A DNA stretch of 64,000 bases, taken from NCBI GenBank assembly GCA_023416995.1, contig JAEZGI010000080.1, forward strand, positions 56,036-120,035. The letters are read 5' to 3'. Position numbers and translations under genes: made by a program. This DNA is from Bacteroidota bacterium (GTDB lineage: Bacteria > Bacteroidota > Bacteroidia > Chitinophagales > Chitinophagaceae). The first letter of the stretch is position 1; each line of letters opens with the position of its first letter. The notes beneath the pieces are model-generated. The model was not told the DNA's origin, ran no database searches, and saw nothing but the letters and a program-made list of their open reading frames with translations. This document shows, in pieces, positions 17,682 to 27,762 of the stretch.

Positions 17682-19073
17682 ATGTCGCTTGCGCCTACCC
17701 AGACTATTACTGATCCGGATCTTGAACCAAGACCATTTCTTAAGTTTTCGGAGATCTTCAATATGAGTTTTGGATTTCTCGGAATCCAGTTTGGTTTTGC
17801 ATTGCAGACTTCAAACGCCAGCGGAATTCTCAGAAATTATGGTGCTGATGTTGAACACCTGTCGTGGTTTTGGCTGGCCGCCCCGTTGGTCGGCTTAATC
17901 GTTCAACCCATAGTAGGGCACTACAGCGACCGCACATGGAACAGGTTCGGCAGAAGGAAACCTTATTTTCTCGCTGGTGCATTGTTGTCGGCCAGTGCGC
18001 TGGCACTGATGCCAAATGCGGGAATCCTGGGTGCCATAGCTCCGCTGGTTTTAATTGGTGCCGGTTTTTTGATGATCATGGATGCCTGTTTCAATCTTGC
18101 AATGGAACCATTCCGCGCACTGGTGGCAGACAATCTTCCTGATGCACAGACCACGCTTGGTTTTTCAATCCAGACTTTTTTGATCGGTGTCGGAGCAGTG
18201 GTGGGATCTTTTCTTCCGTACATTATGAACAATTGGTTCGGCGTTTCGAATGAAGCTCCTGAAGGTGTAGTTGCAGATAATGTGAAATACGCTTTTTATG
18301 CAGGAGCCGTAGTGTTTGTACTAAGTATCATCTGGACCGTGATTAAAGCAAGAGAATATCCTCCTGCAGAATACGAAAAATATCATGGTAAAAACAAAGA
18401 CATTCATAAAGGACTGTCCGGCATATTTGGGGATGTATTAAACATGCCTCAAACCATGAAACAACTCGGGCTGGTGCAGTTTTTCTCATGGTTCGCGTTG
18501 TTTGGTATGTGGGTGTTTACCACCGATTCCATTGCCACGCACATTTTTGGATTATCCATTGATGACAAAAGCTCGAAACTATACCGTGAAGCACAGGAAT
18601 GGACCGGCGTCATCTTTGGCGTTTATAATGCCGTTTCCACCGGCTATGCTTTGCTGTTGCCTGGTATCGCCAGACGTTTTGGACGCAAAAACACCCATGC
18701 GCTTTCGCTGTTTTGCGGCGGCATCGGACTGTTATCAATTTATTTTGCCCCGAACAAAGAATTCCTGATTTTGTCGATGGTGCTGGTGGGGATCGCCTGG
18801 GCAAGCATTCTGTCAATGCCTTATGTTATTCTCGCCAGTTCGATCCCTGCAGGCAAAATGGGTATTTACATGGGGATCTTCAACTTTTTTATCACGCTAC
18901 CCCAGATTTTGAATGGTATAGTAAGCGGGCCGCTTGTAAAACATGTTTATAACAATGAGCCAATCTATGCACTGGTGTTATCAGGCGTAATCATGTTGTG
19001 CGCTGCAGCGAGTGTTATTTATGTTTACGATCCGGGGGCCCTGCGCATCAAAGAACAAACGAAGTTGCCATGA
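17682..19073 (+). CDS. MFS sugar transporter, SLC45/GPH-like (probable maltodextrin or disaccharide carrier)
   Basis: This 463-residue inner-membrane carrier has about twelve hydrophobic helices. The loop between helices 2 and 3 reads GHYSDRTWNRFGRRKPYFL, the hallmark of SLC45/sucrose-transporter and GPH-like symporters. MDACFNLAMEPFRALVADNLP is another family-like segment. The neighbouring glycogen genes and secreted GH13 amylase suggest a maltose, maltodextrin or similar glucoside as substrate (inference). Its stop overlaps the start of the amylase gene by four bases (ATGA), so translation is probably coupled. Confidence 0.85.
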   Translation: MSLAPTQTITDPDLEPRPFLKFSEIFNMSFGFLGIQFGFALQTSNASGILRNYGADVEHLSWFWLAAPLVGLIVQPIVGHYSDRTWNRFGRRKPYFLAGALLSASALALMPNAGILGAIAPLVLIGAGFLMIMDACFNLAMEPFRALVADNLPDAQTTLGFSIQTFLIGVGAVVGSFLPYIMNNWFGVSNEAPEGVVADNVKYAFYAGAVVFVLSIIWTVIKAREYPPAEYEKYHGKNKDIHKGLSGIFGDVLNMPQTMKQLGLVQFFSWFALFGMWVFTTDSIATHIFGLSIDDKSSKLYREAQEWTGVIFGVYNAVSTGYALLLPGIARRFGRKNTHALSLFCGGIGLLSIYFAPNKEFLILSMVLVGIAWASILSMPYVILASSIPAGKMGIYMGIFNFFITLPQILNGIVSGPLVKHVYNNEPIYALVLSGVIMLCAAASVIYVYDPGALRIKEQTKLP

Positions 19074-20923
19074 AAATAATCATCGTTCTTTTAATCCTGG
19101 GTTTTGCAGTATCACTGCCGGCACAGGATCGCCTAAGCGTGTACCCATCGCACTGGTGGGTGGGAATGAAAAACAAAAAACTCCAGTTACTTATTCATGC
19201 TCCAAACATAGGTGAGGGTTCACCAACAGTAACCGCTCGTTACACAGGTGTGACGGTTACAGGAAAAACGACGTTTCCGGGAAAAAACTACCTGGCCATC
19301 GATCTGATTTTGGCTACCAACGTACGACCCGGAATTGTGCCGGTTGTTATCCGGAATACTGCCACAGGACAGACCGACACGGTCCGTTACCAATTAAAAA
19401 GCAAACCTCAGGGTGATGGTGTCACCCGTATCAAAGGGATAACACCGGCCGATTTTATATACCTGATCATGCCTGACCGCTTTTCAAACGGTGATCAAAG
19501 CAATGACCGGATCCAGGGTTATAAAGATCAGTCTCTTGATCGCAACGATATCTTTCATCGTCATGGAGGCGACCTGGCTGGTGTGCAACAAAAACTTGAC
19601 TACCTGGAGGATCTGGGAGTTACAACCATTTGGCTCAACCCTGTGCTTGAAAATGATATGCCTGAACGTTCAGAACACGGTTATGCCTTTACCAATCACT
19701 ATAAGATTGATAAACGACTGGGTGGAAATGAAGCCTATCATGCACTGGCTGGAGCTGTGCATGAAAAGGGAATGAAACTGATCCAGGATGCAGTGTATAA
19801 CCACGTCGGTATTGAACATCATCTTTACAGGGACCTGCCTGACAGCAGCTGGTTTCATTGGTGGCCAGTGTATACAAACACCACTTATAAGGATCAAACT
19901 TTGATGGATCCTTATGTAGCTGCGGCCGATAAAAAACGAATGACCGATGGCTGGTTTGTTCCGCAGATGCCGGATTTAAATCAACAAAATGAATTTGTCG
20001 CCAACTTCCTGATACAACATGCCATCTGGTGCACAGAAGAGTTTGGTATTGACGGATGGCGCATTGACACTTATGCCTACAATGATCTTGCATTTATGAA
20101 TCGCTGTAATAAGGCGTTGCTGGATGAGTTTCCCAAATTGCATCTGTTTGGTGAAACCTGGGTACATGGCGTAGTAAATCAAAGTTTTTTTGCAAAAAAT
20201 AAAATCGCCGCGGCCTTTAAAAGCAATCTGCCAGGTGTAACAGATTTTCAACTTAACCTGTATGGTATAGTGCCTGCATTAACACAACCATTCGGATGGA
20301 CGGAAGGCGTGAACCGTTTATATCTTACGGCATCTAACGATCTCGTGTATGCGAATCCTGAGAAGAATGTCATCTTTCTCGACAATCATGACCTCAGCAG
20401 GATCTATTCCGTATTAGGAGAGGATTTTGCAAAGATGAAGATGGCCATGGCCTGGCTGCTCACTTACCGCGGTATACCGCAATTATATTATGGCACAGAG
20501 ATATTGATGAAGAACTTTGCGGATCCCGATGGGAAGGTAAGGCTTGATTTTCCCGGAGGCTGGCCAGGTGATGCCGCTGATAAATTTAGTGCAACCGGTC
20601 GGACCGAGCAGGAGAACGAACTGTTCAACTTCACGCGAACACTTGCCCGTTTCCGGAAAACTTCGCCTGCATTAACATCCGGTAAGATGATGCATTTTGT
20701 TCCCGAAAATGGTGTTTATGTTTATTTCCGTTACACTTCAGCAGAAACTGTCATGTGTATCATGAATACAAATGACAGGGAAATGAACATCGATGGTCAA
20801 AGATTCAATGAACGCACAGGACCTTTCAGCATTGGACGCGACATCATTTACGGCAATACTATTAACATCAAACAAAATATCAGTGTACCGGGTAAAACTG
20901 TGCTGGTGCTTCGCTTACAATAG
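19070..20923 (+). CDS. Secreted GH13 alpha-amylase / neopullulanase-like (SusA-type)
   Basis: A 617-residue glycoside hydrolase of family 13 with an N-terminal signal peptide (KIIIVLLILGFAVSLPAQ) and an N-terminal beta-sandwich of the cyclomaltodextrinase/SusA kind (about 20-120, PSHWWVGM). The catalytic barrel shows DAVYNHVG, nucleophile Asp333 in DGWRIDTYAY, acid/base Glu362 in FGETW, and Asp441 in FLDNHDLSR. A C-terminal beta domain follows. It probably cleaves alpha-1,4 (or alpha-1,6) links of starch or pullulan fragments in the periplasm, feeding the carrier encoded just before it. Start at 19070 is set by the signal peptide and the ATGA overlap. Confidence 0.93.
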   Translation: MKIIIVLLILGFAVSLPAQDRLSVYPSHWWVGMKNKKLQLLIHAPNIGEGSPTVTARYTGVTVTGKTTFPGKNYLAIDLILATNVRPGIVPVVIRNTATGQTDTVRYQLKSKPQGDGVTRIKGITPADFIYLIMPDRFSNGDQSNDRIQGYKDQSLDRNDIFHRHGGDLAGVQQKLDYLEDLGVTTIWLNPVLENDMPERSEHGYAFTNHYKIDKRLGGNEAYHALAGAVHEKGMKLIQDAVYNHVGIEHHLYRDLPDSSWFHWWPVYTNTTYKDQTLMDPYVAAADKKRMTDGWFVPQMPDLNQQNEFVANFLIQHAIWCTEEFGIDGWRIDTYAYNDLAFMNRCNKALLDEFPKLHLFGETWVHGVVNQSFFAKNKIAAAFKSNLPGVTDFQLNLYGIVPALTQPFGWTEGVNRLYLTASNDLVYANPEKNVIFLDNHDLSRIYSVLGEDFAKMKMAMAWLLTYRGIPQLYYGTEILMKNFADPDGKVRLDFPGGWPGDAADKFSATGRTEQENELFNFTRTLARFRKTSPALTSGKMMHFVPENGVYVYFRYTSAETVMCIMNTNDREMNIDGQRFNERTGPFSIGRDIIYGNTINIKQNISVPGKTVLVLRLQ

Positions 20924-20943
20924 AACGCGATAAATCGGGTGAT

Positions 20944-21675
20944 CTATATCGTCATGAACCACATATTCCGCGCAGCCTCTTTACCCCAATTCTTCATACT
21001 GTTTTGTAAAGTTTTATTCAGATCTGCCACCGATGTTTTTTTGCCTTTGGTAGGCATTTTAATCTCAGACTCCTGCATTTGCAGTTCAAGCTTTGTAGCA
21101 AAAATTGTAACATGCATACGCGGTATTGCCACGCCCAATATCATTCCCGGTAAGCCGTTGAACCCTTCCGGCCCGCCACTGGCAAGTATTTCATCGGTAT
21201 AAAAAGCCACCACATAAACTGAATCCATCATGATCGTTTCTGCACGTCGGCAGGTAAACCCAGCGATTTTCCTTGTTTCAGAAGTAATCTTCCAATTTAT
21301 CTTTCTCAAAGAATCCTGAACCAGGTACAATTGCTCAAACACCTGTTTGGACGCAGCGGTGGTTTTTGAATTATAATCATTGTACACGGTATTCTCAGAA
21401 CCCGGAAAGTTTTTCCAGTTGTTTGCCTTCGGGTCAAATACCTCTCTGCCAGGTTTATACAAAGAACGCGATTCCGTAAACACCAGGTCAAAGTATGAGG
21501 TCAGGAACTGCGGTGCATTCTTTTTTATATAGTCGTTAAAACTTTCACCGTAGTCATAAAGTTTATGAATGTTTACCTTTCTTTCAAATTCAATCCTGCC
21601 GCCCGCAACAAAGGTTTGAGCCGATACTGCCCCGGCAACTATCATGGTAATATATAAAGTGATAATCTTTTTCAT
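20944..21675 (-). CDS. GLPGLI family protein
   Basis: A 243-residue secreted protein of the GLPGLI family, known from Bacteroidota and named after a central motif, here NGLPGMILG near residue 165. Residues 1-19 form a signal peptide (KKIITLYITMIVAGAVSAQ). The region before the motif has paired strands (GFTCRRAETIMMDSVYVVAFYTDEI). The biochemical role is unknown. The gene lies 17 bases after a large outer-membrane receptor gene, the usual setting for this family, so the two products probably act together at the cell envelope. Confidence 0.9.
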   Translation of the reverse strand: MKKIITLYITMIVAGAVSAQTFVAGGRIEFERKVNIHKLYDYGESFNDYIKKNAPQFLTSYFDLVFTESRSLYKPGREVFDPKANNWKNFPGSENTVYNDYNSKTTAASKQVFEQLYLVQDSLRKINWKITSETRKIAGFTCRRAETIMMDSVYVVAFYTDEILASGGPEGFNGLPGMILGVAIPRMHVTIFATKLELQMQESEIKMPTKGKKTSVADLNKTLQNSMKNWGKEAARNMWFMTI

Positions 21676-21692
21676 TGTGGTTGGTTTAATCG

Positions 21693-24482
21693 TTAATCCC
21701 AGGGATTTGAAGGGGCCTTTCCATTTTTAGAAAAATTATAAGTGAGTGACAGCAGCCAGAAACGTCTCAATGTATCGTATGTTCGCTCGGTAATATTGGT
21801 GCTTGAAATGTTTCGCTGGAAGCCGATATTCTGATCTAGAATATCACGTATCTCAAAACGCAGCACCAGCGTTTCATCCTTGAAAAACTTTTTACCGGCA
21901 AAAGCGTTCCACCTGATGACGTTGAGGTCGCGATCAAATAGCTCGGTTTTTTGACGAAGCGAAATTGCGGCGTTGGTGCCCATTTCAAATTTTCCAGGTA
22001 AATACAGGGTTATGTTAGGGTTAATTGAAGCCATCCAGTATTTTGTTGATATGTCGGGACGGATGCTTGATTTTGAAATGTTACGGGTTACGCTGCTATA
22101 AATATCAATGCTGATCTTTTTCTGTTTGAAATAGTATAGTCCAAGACCGCCGCCAAAGCTGGAATTAGTGTTTGTATTTTTAGCACTATTGACTATTGTA
22201 TTGTTCTGCCCGGTATTACCATTCAGGTTGAAGTTGAGATTCAATTCAGTACCCTTCACTTTAAATCCGTAACCCATATACACATTTGCATTATAGTTGC
22301 CTGACACGTTTACGGGTTCATAAATTCGTTTGCCAAGCGTATAATCAAAAGTTTCAGCGGTACCAATCGCATTGTCAACAGTGCTGAAACTTGCATTCGC
22401 ATACATATGCTGATTGTTCAGGACCTTATAATTGCTAAAGTTTAAAGAAAAGCTGTTTCTGAACTCCTGTTTCAGGTTGGGATTACCACGATAAATATTC
22501 AAAGGATCGGTGTTATCGCGCAGGGGTTGCAACTGATCGATAGTTGGCTGACGGGAATTACCATTGTAATTAAAACTCAGGCGTTTCTGTGGCCCCATGA
22601 TATAACTGAAGTTTGCCCGCGGAAACAGGTTTACATAGTTATAGGTGAGCGTTGTATCCTGCAAAAGATCCTTCTGGCGAAAATCAGAGTTTGAAATGTC
22701 TGAGCCCACAGACAAATTATATTTCTTTTTATTTACCCTCCAGCTAAGGCCCCCACGATGCGTGAGCACATCAAATTCATAATCGGTGGACAGCGAATCG
22801 ATATAGTCCTCATATTTACCATTTCGATCGGCCAGGGTTATTCTTTCAGTATGACTCGCACTTTTTGCGATACTGTAATTTACTTCAACAAACATGGTTT
22901 TTGAGATCGCTTCAGTAAATACCGCTTTACCAGCAAGGGTCAGCAATCTGGAATCATTTCTTTTTTGCTGGTTTATTGAATCCTGCGACCGTAATGTGTT
23001 GTCTTCATTGAAATATCGGTTATCTGAAAACAGGAATCCGTCGTTTTCGCGGTTATTGTATGTCTGGTTGAAGTTTAGCGACATCGTACGGCCCGGCTTG
23101 CGGAATCGTTTGCGGAGCAGGGCAGTGGTAGTGAGCATTTGCTGATCTCCATTGTTTATTGTATTGCGTGTGCTCTGGTTCACCTTCTGGAGGCCTTCAC
23201 TAAGCGACTCCGCATAGTTGGAGCTGAAGGAGTTTGTTTTGCTGATGGAGCCATTTGCGGTAACCTTCAGCGTTGTAAAAGAATCAATCTGTACATCGTA
23301 AACACCAGTTACCATGTTACGCAATCGGCTCGATTGATTTGAGCCCTGCTCGTTGCGATAATACAATGTGTCGGGCAGTATAAACTGCGAAGTGGTACGT
23401 CCGCTTCCAAATGTGTTTAGTTTATTAAAACGATAACTACCGTTAACACTGTTTTTAGCTTCATTGTATTTATTGGAATAATGCAAACCACCGCTCCAAC
23501 CAGTTGGCAGCCCTTCACCATAAAATGATCCTCCACCGCCAAACTCATCACCGCCGCCGCCCATCACCATACCAATGCCATCATCCATTTCAATAATTTC
23601 CGCACCACCGCCCGCATAGTTACTTTGGTCGCGCCAGTCAAGACCGGTTTTTCCGGTATTTGCCATTGTACCAAAAGCTGCTAATTTTCGTTTGCCTTTG
23701 AAAGCGTTGATCATTGCTTCATTCTGGAATTTATCCGGTAGTCCGCCTGCAGCAGTCACTTTTCCAAAATAGCCGTTCTTTTTGTCCTCTTTCAGTTTGA
23801 GGTTAACCGTTTTTTCCCGTTGGCCATCGTCAATGCCCGAAAAGGCAGCCTGGTCACTTTTTTTATCGTATAGCTGTACCCGTTCAACATTATCTGCGCG
23901 GATATTCTGTGTAGCAATGGTCGGGTCGTTCCCAAAAAATTCTTCTCCATCTACAAGTACCTTCTGAACTGCTTCACCCTGGGCAGTAATTTTACCGTCC
24001 TTGTCAATCTGGAACCCCGGCAGCCGTCGCAACAGATCCTCAACATTGGAGTTAGCAGCCAGTTTAAAGCTGTCGGCAATAAACTCTGTTGTGTCTTTTT
24101 TGATCCTCACTGCGCCGAGCTGTTGTTTCACGACAACTTCTTCGAGCAACTGTGATTGCGTGATCATTGGCACAGTTTTCATATTTAGCTGAGATTTGCC
24201 ATCCAGTGGTGCATCAGCAAAATAATCAGCATAGTTGGGGTGAGTTACCAAAATAAAAAAGGCTCCTTCCGGGAGCTTATCAATAACAAAATTTCCGGCC
24301 TTATCTGTACGGGTGAATTTTACAAGCACCGAATCAGATTTGCGTAACAGGGAAACGACTGAGTTGCTAAGGTTTTTGTTTTCACTGGTATCAATTACAG
24401 TACCTTTAATAGATGCAGTTTGAGCAAGCGAATAATGACAAAATCCCATAAGCAGGATAACACCGAGCGTTAGTTTTTTCAT
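21693..24482 (-). CDS. Outer-membrane beta-barrel receptor (TonB-dependent-receptor-like), partner of GLPGLI protein
   Basis: A 929-residue outer-membrane protein. A signal peptide (residues 1-21, ending SLAQ) is followed by a carboxypeptidase-like regulatory domain (about 22-105), a plug-like domain (about 130-225, with VEDLLRRLPGFQIDKDG and KVLVDGEEFFG) and a long C-terminal barrel ending LLSLTYNF near the tail. A Gly-rich loop lies near 300-325 (MGGGGDEFGGGGSFYGEG). Substrate unknown. It sits inside the glycogen region but on the opposite strand and followed by a GLPGLI gene, so a role in glucan uptake is possible but unproven. No SusD-like gene accompanies it. Confidence 0.88.
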   Translation of the reverse strand: MKKLTLGVILLMGFCHYSLAQTASIKGTVIDTSENKNLSNSVVSLLRKSDSVLVKFTRTDKAGNFVIDKLPEGAFFILVTHPNYADYFADAPLDGKSQLNMKTVPMITQSQLLEEVVVKQQLGAVRIKKDTTEFIADSFKLAANSNVEDLLRRLPGFQIDKDGKITAQGEAVQKVLVDGEEFFGNDPTIATQNIRADNVERVQLYDKKSDQAAFSGIDDGQREKTVNLKLKEDKKNGYFGKVTAAGGLPDKFQNEAMINAFKGKRKLAAFGTMANTGKTGLDWRDQSNYAGGGAEIIEMDDGIGMVMGGGGDEFGGGGSFYGEGLPTGWSGGLHYSNKYNEAKNSVNGSYRFNKLNTFGSGRTTSQFILPDTLYYRNEQGSNQSSRLRNMVTGVYDVQIDSFTTLKVTANGSISKTNSFSSNYAESLSEGLQKVNQSTRNTINNGDQQMLTTTALLRKRFRKPGRTMSLNFNQTYNNRENDGFLFSDNRYFNEDNTLRSQDSINQQKRNDSRLLTLAGKAVFTEAISKTMFVEVNYSIAKSASHTERITLADRNGKYEDYIDSLSTDYEFDVLTHRGGLSWRVNKKKYNLSVGSDISNSDFRQKDLLQDTTLTYNYVNLFPRANFSYIMGPQKRLSFNYNGNSRQPTIDQLQPLRDNTDPLNIYRGNPNLKQEFRNSFSLNFSNYKVLNNQHMYANASFSTVDNAIGTAETFDYTLGKRIYEPVNVSGNYNANVYMGYGFKVKGTELNLNFNLNGNTGQNNTIVNSAKNTNTNSSFGGGLGLYYFKQKKISIDIYSSVTRNISKSSIRPDISTKYWMASINPNITLYLPGKFEMGTNAAISLRQKTELFDRDLNVIRWNAFAGKKFFKDETLVLRFEIRDILDQNIGFQRNISSTNITERTYDTLRRFWLLSLTYNFSKNGKAPSNPWD

Positions 24483-24552
24483 TAATGAGGTTTGGCGGGT
24501 GAGAGGGAACGAGTTTCGAATATCGATTTAAATTTCATGTGATGAGTTGTAA

Positions 24553-24560
24553 CAAACTTA
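24553..24560 (-). promoter_or_regulatory. Possible -7 element for the receptor/GLPGLI operon
   Basis: On the minus strand this reads TAAGTTTG, fitting TAnnTTTG, and would give a leader of about 65-70 bases before the receptor ATG at 24482. A TTG lies 23 bases upstream of it, a little farther than usual. Confidence 0.35.
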
Positions 24561-24611
24561 AATTAACGTTAAAGGGCATCTTTCAACGAACAATCTTATA
24601 AATGGCTCGCT

Positions 24612-26645
24612 ATGACTCAGAACGGTAAAAAATCCACAAATAAGACTGAAAAAAAATCCCGGAAGGACAAACCTGTAAAAGACAAGAAACATAAAAATAA
24701 CATGACGGCGAAATACGAGGATATTCACTTTGTAGACAGCACGAAGCCTGTATGGAACTATTCGATGTTCAGTGAAAAGGACATTACCAACTTTCAACAT
24801 GGTACTCATTATAGATTGTATGAGCTGTTTGGGTCGCACCACCAGACAGTTTTGGGCCGGGAAGGATATTATTTTGCGGTATGGGCTCCAAACGCAACTT
24901 ATATATCGGTTATCGGGAATTTTAATGACTGGAAAACTGACGCACATCCGCTGTTTGTACGACTTGACAAATCAGGAATCTGGGAAGGTTTCATACCTGG
25001 CATTGCCAAAGGCGAATCTTACAAATATCATATTCATGGTTACAAAGGACGCCGGATGGATAAAGGTGATCCTTATGCGAATTTTTGGGAGAAGCGACCG
25101 TTAACTGCGTCTATCACCTGGCAACTCGATTATGAATGGCAGGATAGTAAATGGATGAAGAAACGCGATAAACACAACTCACTTGATGCGCCATGGAGCG
25201 TTTATGAAATTCATCTTGCCAGTTGGATGCGTCCAAACAAATTTGACGAAGAATCCTACAACACTTATGATATAATCAGACAGCAGTTGGTTCCTTATGT
25301 GAAAGAGATGGGCTTCACGCATGTTGAGTTCATGCCTGTGATGGAACATCCTTTTGATGGCAGTTGGGGTTACCAGGGAGCGGGTTATTATGCTCCCACA
25401 TCAAGGTTTGGCAGCCCGCAGGACTTTATGCGCCTGGTGGATGAACTGCACCAGGCAGGCATCGGAATAATACTGGACTGGGTGCCTTCACATTTCCCCT
25501 ACGATGCGCATGGTTTGTTTATGTTCGACGGCAACCATACTTACGAGTATGCTGATATGCGGAAAGGTTTTCACCCCGACTGGAACAGCTATATCTTCAA
25601 TTACAAACGTGGTGAAGTAAAATCGTTTCTAATAAGTAACGCCCGGTTCTGGATGGAAATGTTTCACGCAGACGGGCTTCGTGTTGATGCGGTAAGTTCG
25701 ATGCTCAAATTGAATTATTCCAGAACCCAGGGACAGTGGGAGCCAAATGAACAGGGCGGTGATGGTAACCTGGAAGCGATCGCTTTTATAAAGGATCTCA
25801 ACGAAACATTATACAGGGATTTTACTGATATACAGACTATCGCCGAAGAGGCAACAGACTGGCCGGGAGTTTCAAGACCAACATTTGGTGGAGGACTTGG
25901 ATTCGGAATGAAGTGGATGATGGGGTGGATGCACGATACACTTAACTACTTCAAGATGGAACCACGGCACCGTCAACACTACCAGGACAAGTTTTCGTTC
26001 AGCATGATGTATTACTATGATGAAAACTTTATGTTACCCCTTAGTCACGATGAAGTTGTTCATGGTAAATCACCCATGTTATACAAGATGCCGGGAGATG
26101 ACTGGCAGAAATTTGCGAACCTTCGCGCCATGTACACATACATGTACACACACCCCGGAGGCAAGCTCATGTTTATGGGCAACGAGTTTGGCGCCACTAC
26201 CGAATGGAACTACAAATCAGAACTCCAGTGGGAGCTGCTGCAGTATGAAAGTCATAGTAAACTAAAAGATTGTGTTCGGGATCTAAACAACCTACTACGC
26301 GAGGAACCGGCTATGTACCAAAACCAGTTCAATATAAACGGCTTTGAGTGGATCGATCTCAGTCATCGTGAAGCCTGCGTAATAGCATTCAGGAGAAAAG
26401 GAAAAAATGAGAAAAACGATTTGCTGGTAGTGCTCAACCTGATGCCCGAACCCCGACACAACTGGAAAGTATACGCATCGGGCAAGTCGAAGTGGAAAGA
26501 GATTTTTAACAGCGATGATAAAAAATATTGGGGCACAGGTGATGTGTATAATCCCGATATCAGTTGTACGCTTGTTGATGAGAAGGAAGACAGGTACGAA
26601 TTGAATCTGCATCTTCCCCCGCTCGGGGCCATCGTGCTGAAATGA
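24612..26645 (+). CDS. glgB: 1,4-alpha-glucan branching enzyme
   Basis: This makes alpha-1,6 branches in glycogen. It has 677 residues: a Lys-rich N-terminal extension (about 1-30), a CBM48-like domain (about 60-165, VWAPNATYISVIGNFNDW), the GH13 barrel and a C-terminal beta domain. Catalytic residues are Asp359 in GLRVDAVSS, Glu412 in IAEEATDWPG and Asp480 in LSHDEVVHGK. An internal ATG at 24702 would remove the Lys-rich leader and may be the true start; I kept the first ATG. It completes the glycogen set begun by glgA and glgC, though separated from them by other genes. Confidence 0.95.
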   Translation: MTQNGKKSTNKTEKKSRKDKPVKDKKHKNNMTAKYEDIHFVDSTKPVWNYSMFSEKDITNFQHGTHYRLYELFGSHHQTVLGREGYYFAVWAPNATYISVIGNFNDWKTDAHPLFVRLDKSGIWEGFIPGIAKGESYKYHIHGYKGRRMDKGDPYANFWEKRPLTASITWQLDYEWQDSKWMKKRDKHNSLDAPWSVYEIHLASWMRPNKFDEESYNTYDIIRQQLVPYVKEMGFTHVEFMPVMEHPFDGSWGYQGAGYYAPTSRFGSPQDFMRLVDELHQAGIGIILDWVPSHFPYDAHGLFMFDGNHTYEYADMRKGFHPDWNSYIFNYKRGEVKSFLISNARFWMEMFHADGLRVDAVSSMLKLNYSRTQGQWEPNEQGGDGNLEAIAFIKDLNETLYRDFTDIQTIAEEATDWPGVSRPTFGGGLGFGMKWMMGWMHDTLNYFKMEPRHRQHYQDKFSFSMMYYYDENFMLPLSHDEVVHGKSPMLYKMPGDDWQKFANLRAMYTYMYTHPGGKLMFMGNEFGATTEWNYKSELQWELLQYESHSKLKDCVRDLNNLLREEPAMYQNQFNINGFEWIDLSHREACVIAFRRKGKNEKNDLLVVLNLMPEPRHNWKVYASGKSKWKEIFNSDDKKYWGTGDVYNPDISCTLVDEKEDRYELNLHLPPLGAIVLK

Positions 26646-26729
26646 TTGTATGCCCGATACAATGCAGGCATGTGATTTCGCGTTTTAATTGCTGAGAAAA
26701 CCAGTAAAAAGTAAGTGAAAATCCATCCT

Positions 26730-27749
26730 ATGTATAAGATTCTCATAATGAGCGTGTCCGTGACTGCAATCACTTTGAGTGCCGCAGCGCAGGCAGACAG
26801 TGCCGCATTTTACTTCCGCAAAGGCACGGAAGAAAAAGAGGCACGTCGTTTTCGCGAGGCCGAAAAACATTTCGCCAGGGCCGATCAGTTTGCGCCCGGA
26901 GATGCGAAAACGCTAACAGCATTTGCATCAACCCTTCTTTCCCAGAATAAATACGCTGAAGCCCGTCAAAAACTGATGCAGGCCGAAAAGGTTGCGCCCG
27001 AAGACCAGGCTGTGCTTGGGCAGATAGCAGAATTATCTTTGAATCTTCGCCAATGGCCGGATGCGATCAGTTATGCTCAAAAACTGCAGCGATTGAAAGG
27101 GGAGAAACCTGTTAGTTTTATTATTGCAAAGGCATTTTACGAGCAGGAGAATTTTGGTGAATCCTTAAAATATTGTGAACGCGCATTCAAAGAAGAACCT
27201 ACACGCGCGGAGATTCCTTATATCGCAGGTAAATGTTTCATTGAAATGAGCAACTACAAACGTGCGGCAGGTTGTTACGAACAAGCACTTTCCCTTGATT
27301 CTACAAGAACCAACTGGATGTATGAAGCAGGTTTAACTTATTATGCGGTTCCGGACGATAAAAAAGCTATCGAATGGTTTGAAAAGGCCGGCGCCAAAGG
27401 TTACCCACGTTCAAACGATTTTCTTGAAAATCTTGGTAACGCTTATCTGAATGCCGGGAACTTCGACAAAGGGCTCGTGTTTTTGCAAGAGGTGCTGGCA
27501 AAAAAACCTGCTGATATCGAGCTCCTGTATAATGTGGCAGATGCTTACTTCCGCGGTGGAAAATACCAGGATGCAATTGATTATTGGGACAAAGTACTGA
27601 CGATCGATAAAAGCAATGCCCGTTCGCTTTATATGATTGGTCTTAGTTATCAGAAAAAAGGCGAAACCGGCAAAGGAACACAACTTTGTGACCGGGCCAT
27701 ACAGATGGATCCATCACTGAAGTCGCTGAAGCAGGAAAAAAAGATGTAA
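26730..27749 (+). CDS. Secreted tetratricopeptide-repeat protein
   Basis: A 339-residue protein with a signal peptide (YKILIMSVSVTAITLSAAAQ) followed by roughly eight TPR-like helix pairs through to the C-terminus (for example YKRAAGCYEQALSLD and YQDAIDYWDKVLTID). It probably acts in the periplasm as a scaffold; no enzymatic domain is visible. An in-frame GTG at 26715 would add five residues; the ATG at 26730 gives a better signal peptide. A strong terminator follows. Confidence 0.85.
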   Translation: MYKILIMSVSVTAITLSAAAQADSAAFYFRKGTEEKEARRFREAEKHFARADQFAPGDAKTLTAFASTLLSQNKYAEARQKLMQAEKVAPEDQAVLGQIAELSLNLRQWPDAISYAQKLQRLKGEKPVSFIIAKAFYEQENFGESLKYCERAFKEEPTRAEIPYIAGKCFIEMSNYKRAAGCYEQALSLDSTRTNWMYEAGLTYYAVPDDKKAIEWFEKAGAKGYPRSNDFLENLGNAYLNAGNFDKGLVFLQEVLAKKPADIELLYNVADAYFRGGKYQDAIDYWDKVLTIDKSNARSLYMIGLSYQKKGETGKGTQLCDRAIQMDPSLKSLKQEKKM

Positions 27750-27762
27750 GAAGATAATTGTC

